This document shows positions 7,072 through 8,079 of a stretch of DNA of 8,079 nt, piece after piece; positions within the stretch are counted from its first letter, which is position 1; each line of letters starts with the position of its first letter. Source of the DNA: Oxalobacteraceae bacterium UBA4003 (GTDB taxonomy: Bacteria; Pseudomonadota; Gammaproteobacteria; Burkholderiales; Burkholderiaceae_D). The translations under genes and the position numbers were made by a program. Location of the stretch: the NCBI GenBank assembly GCA_002384815.1, contig DGBN01000013.1, forward strand, positions 14,930 to 23,008, read 5' to 3'. The notes beneath the pieces were generated by a model. That model searched no databases and was not told the origin of the DNA. It saw only the letters and a list, made by a program, of their open reading frames with translations.

Positions 7072-8079
<1,008 letters not shown>

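Overview
The window reads as ordinary core chromosome of a betaproteobacterium, most likely family Oxalobacteraceae (Herminiimonas/Janthinobacterium type). This is inferred from the close family-level look of the PyrG and enolase proteins, from base composition that looks mid-50s % GC by eye (not counted), and from the lolC-lolD-tatD-comEC order that I recall from Burkholderiales. All genes lie on the + strand and are densely packed. I see no mobile elements, CRISPR, tRNA or rRNA.

Region 1 (1-5146) is a probable operon of four genes. The first is the 3' end of a LolC/LolE-type permease gene, cut by the window start. It overlaps lolD, the ATPase of the same lipoprotein-release ABC transporter, by 8 bp. 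A 71-bp spacer follows, then a TatD-family metal-dependent hydrolase closest in motif pattern to YjjV. Seven bases later comes comEC/rec2, the inner-membrane DNA-uptake channel with its fused metallo-beta-lactamase-like domain. The Lol proteins move lipoproteins out of the inner membrane. TatD-family enzymes and ComEC both act in nucleic-acid handling. The shared operon is probably a historical linkage rather than one pathway.

Region 2 (5147-5309) is a 163-bp intergenic region. It holds a weak terminator-like hairpin, a perfect TATAAT -10 box, and a short leader whose hairpin sits where the Shine-Dalgarno of pyrG would be expected.

Region 3 (5310-8079) carries pyrG (CTP synthase, complete) and the first 336 codons of eno (enolase), cut by the window end. 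The kdsA gene that lies between them in many proteobacteria is absent; the gap is 103 bp.

I found no undescribed multi-gene system. The observations most worth checking are the abrupt synonymous-codon shift at the start of pyrG, the SD-less hairpin leader of pyrG, the mixed LolC/LolE (LolF-like) character of the permease, and the missing kdsA.
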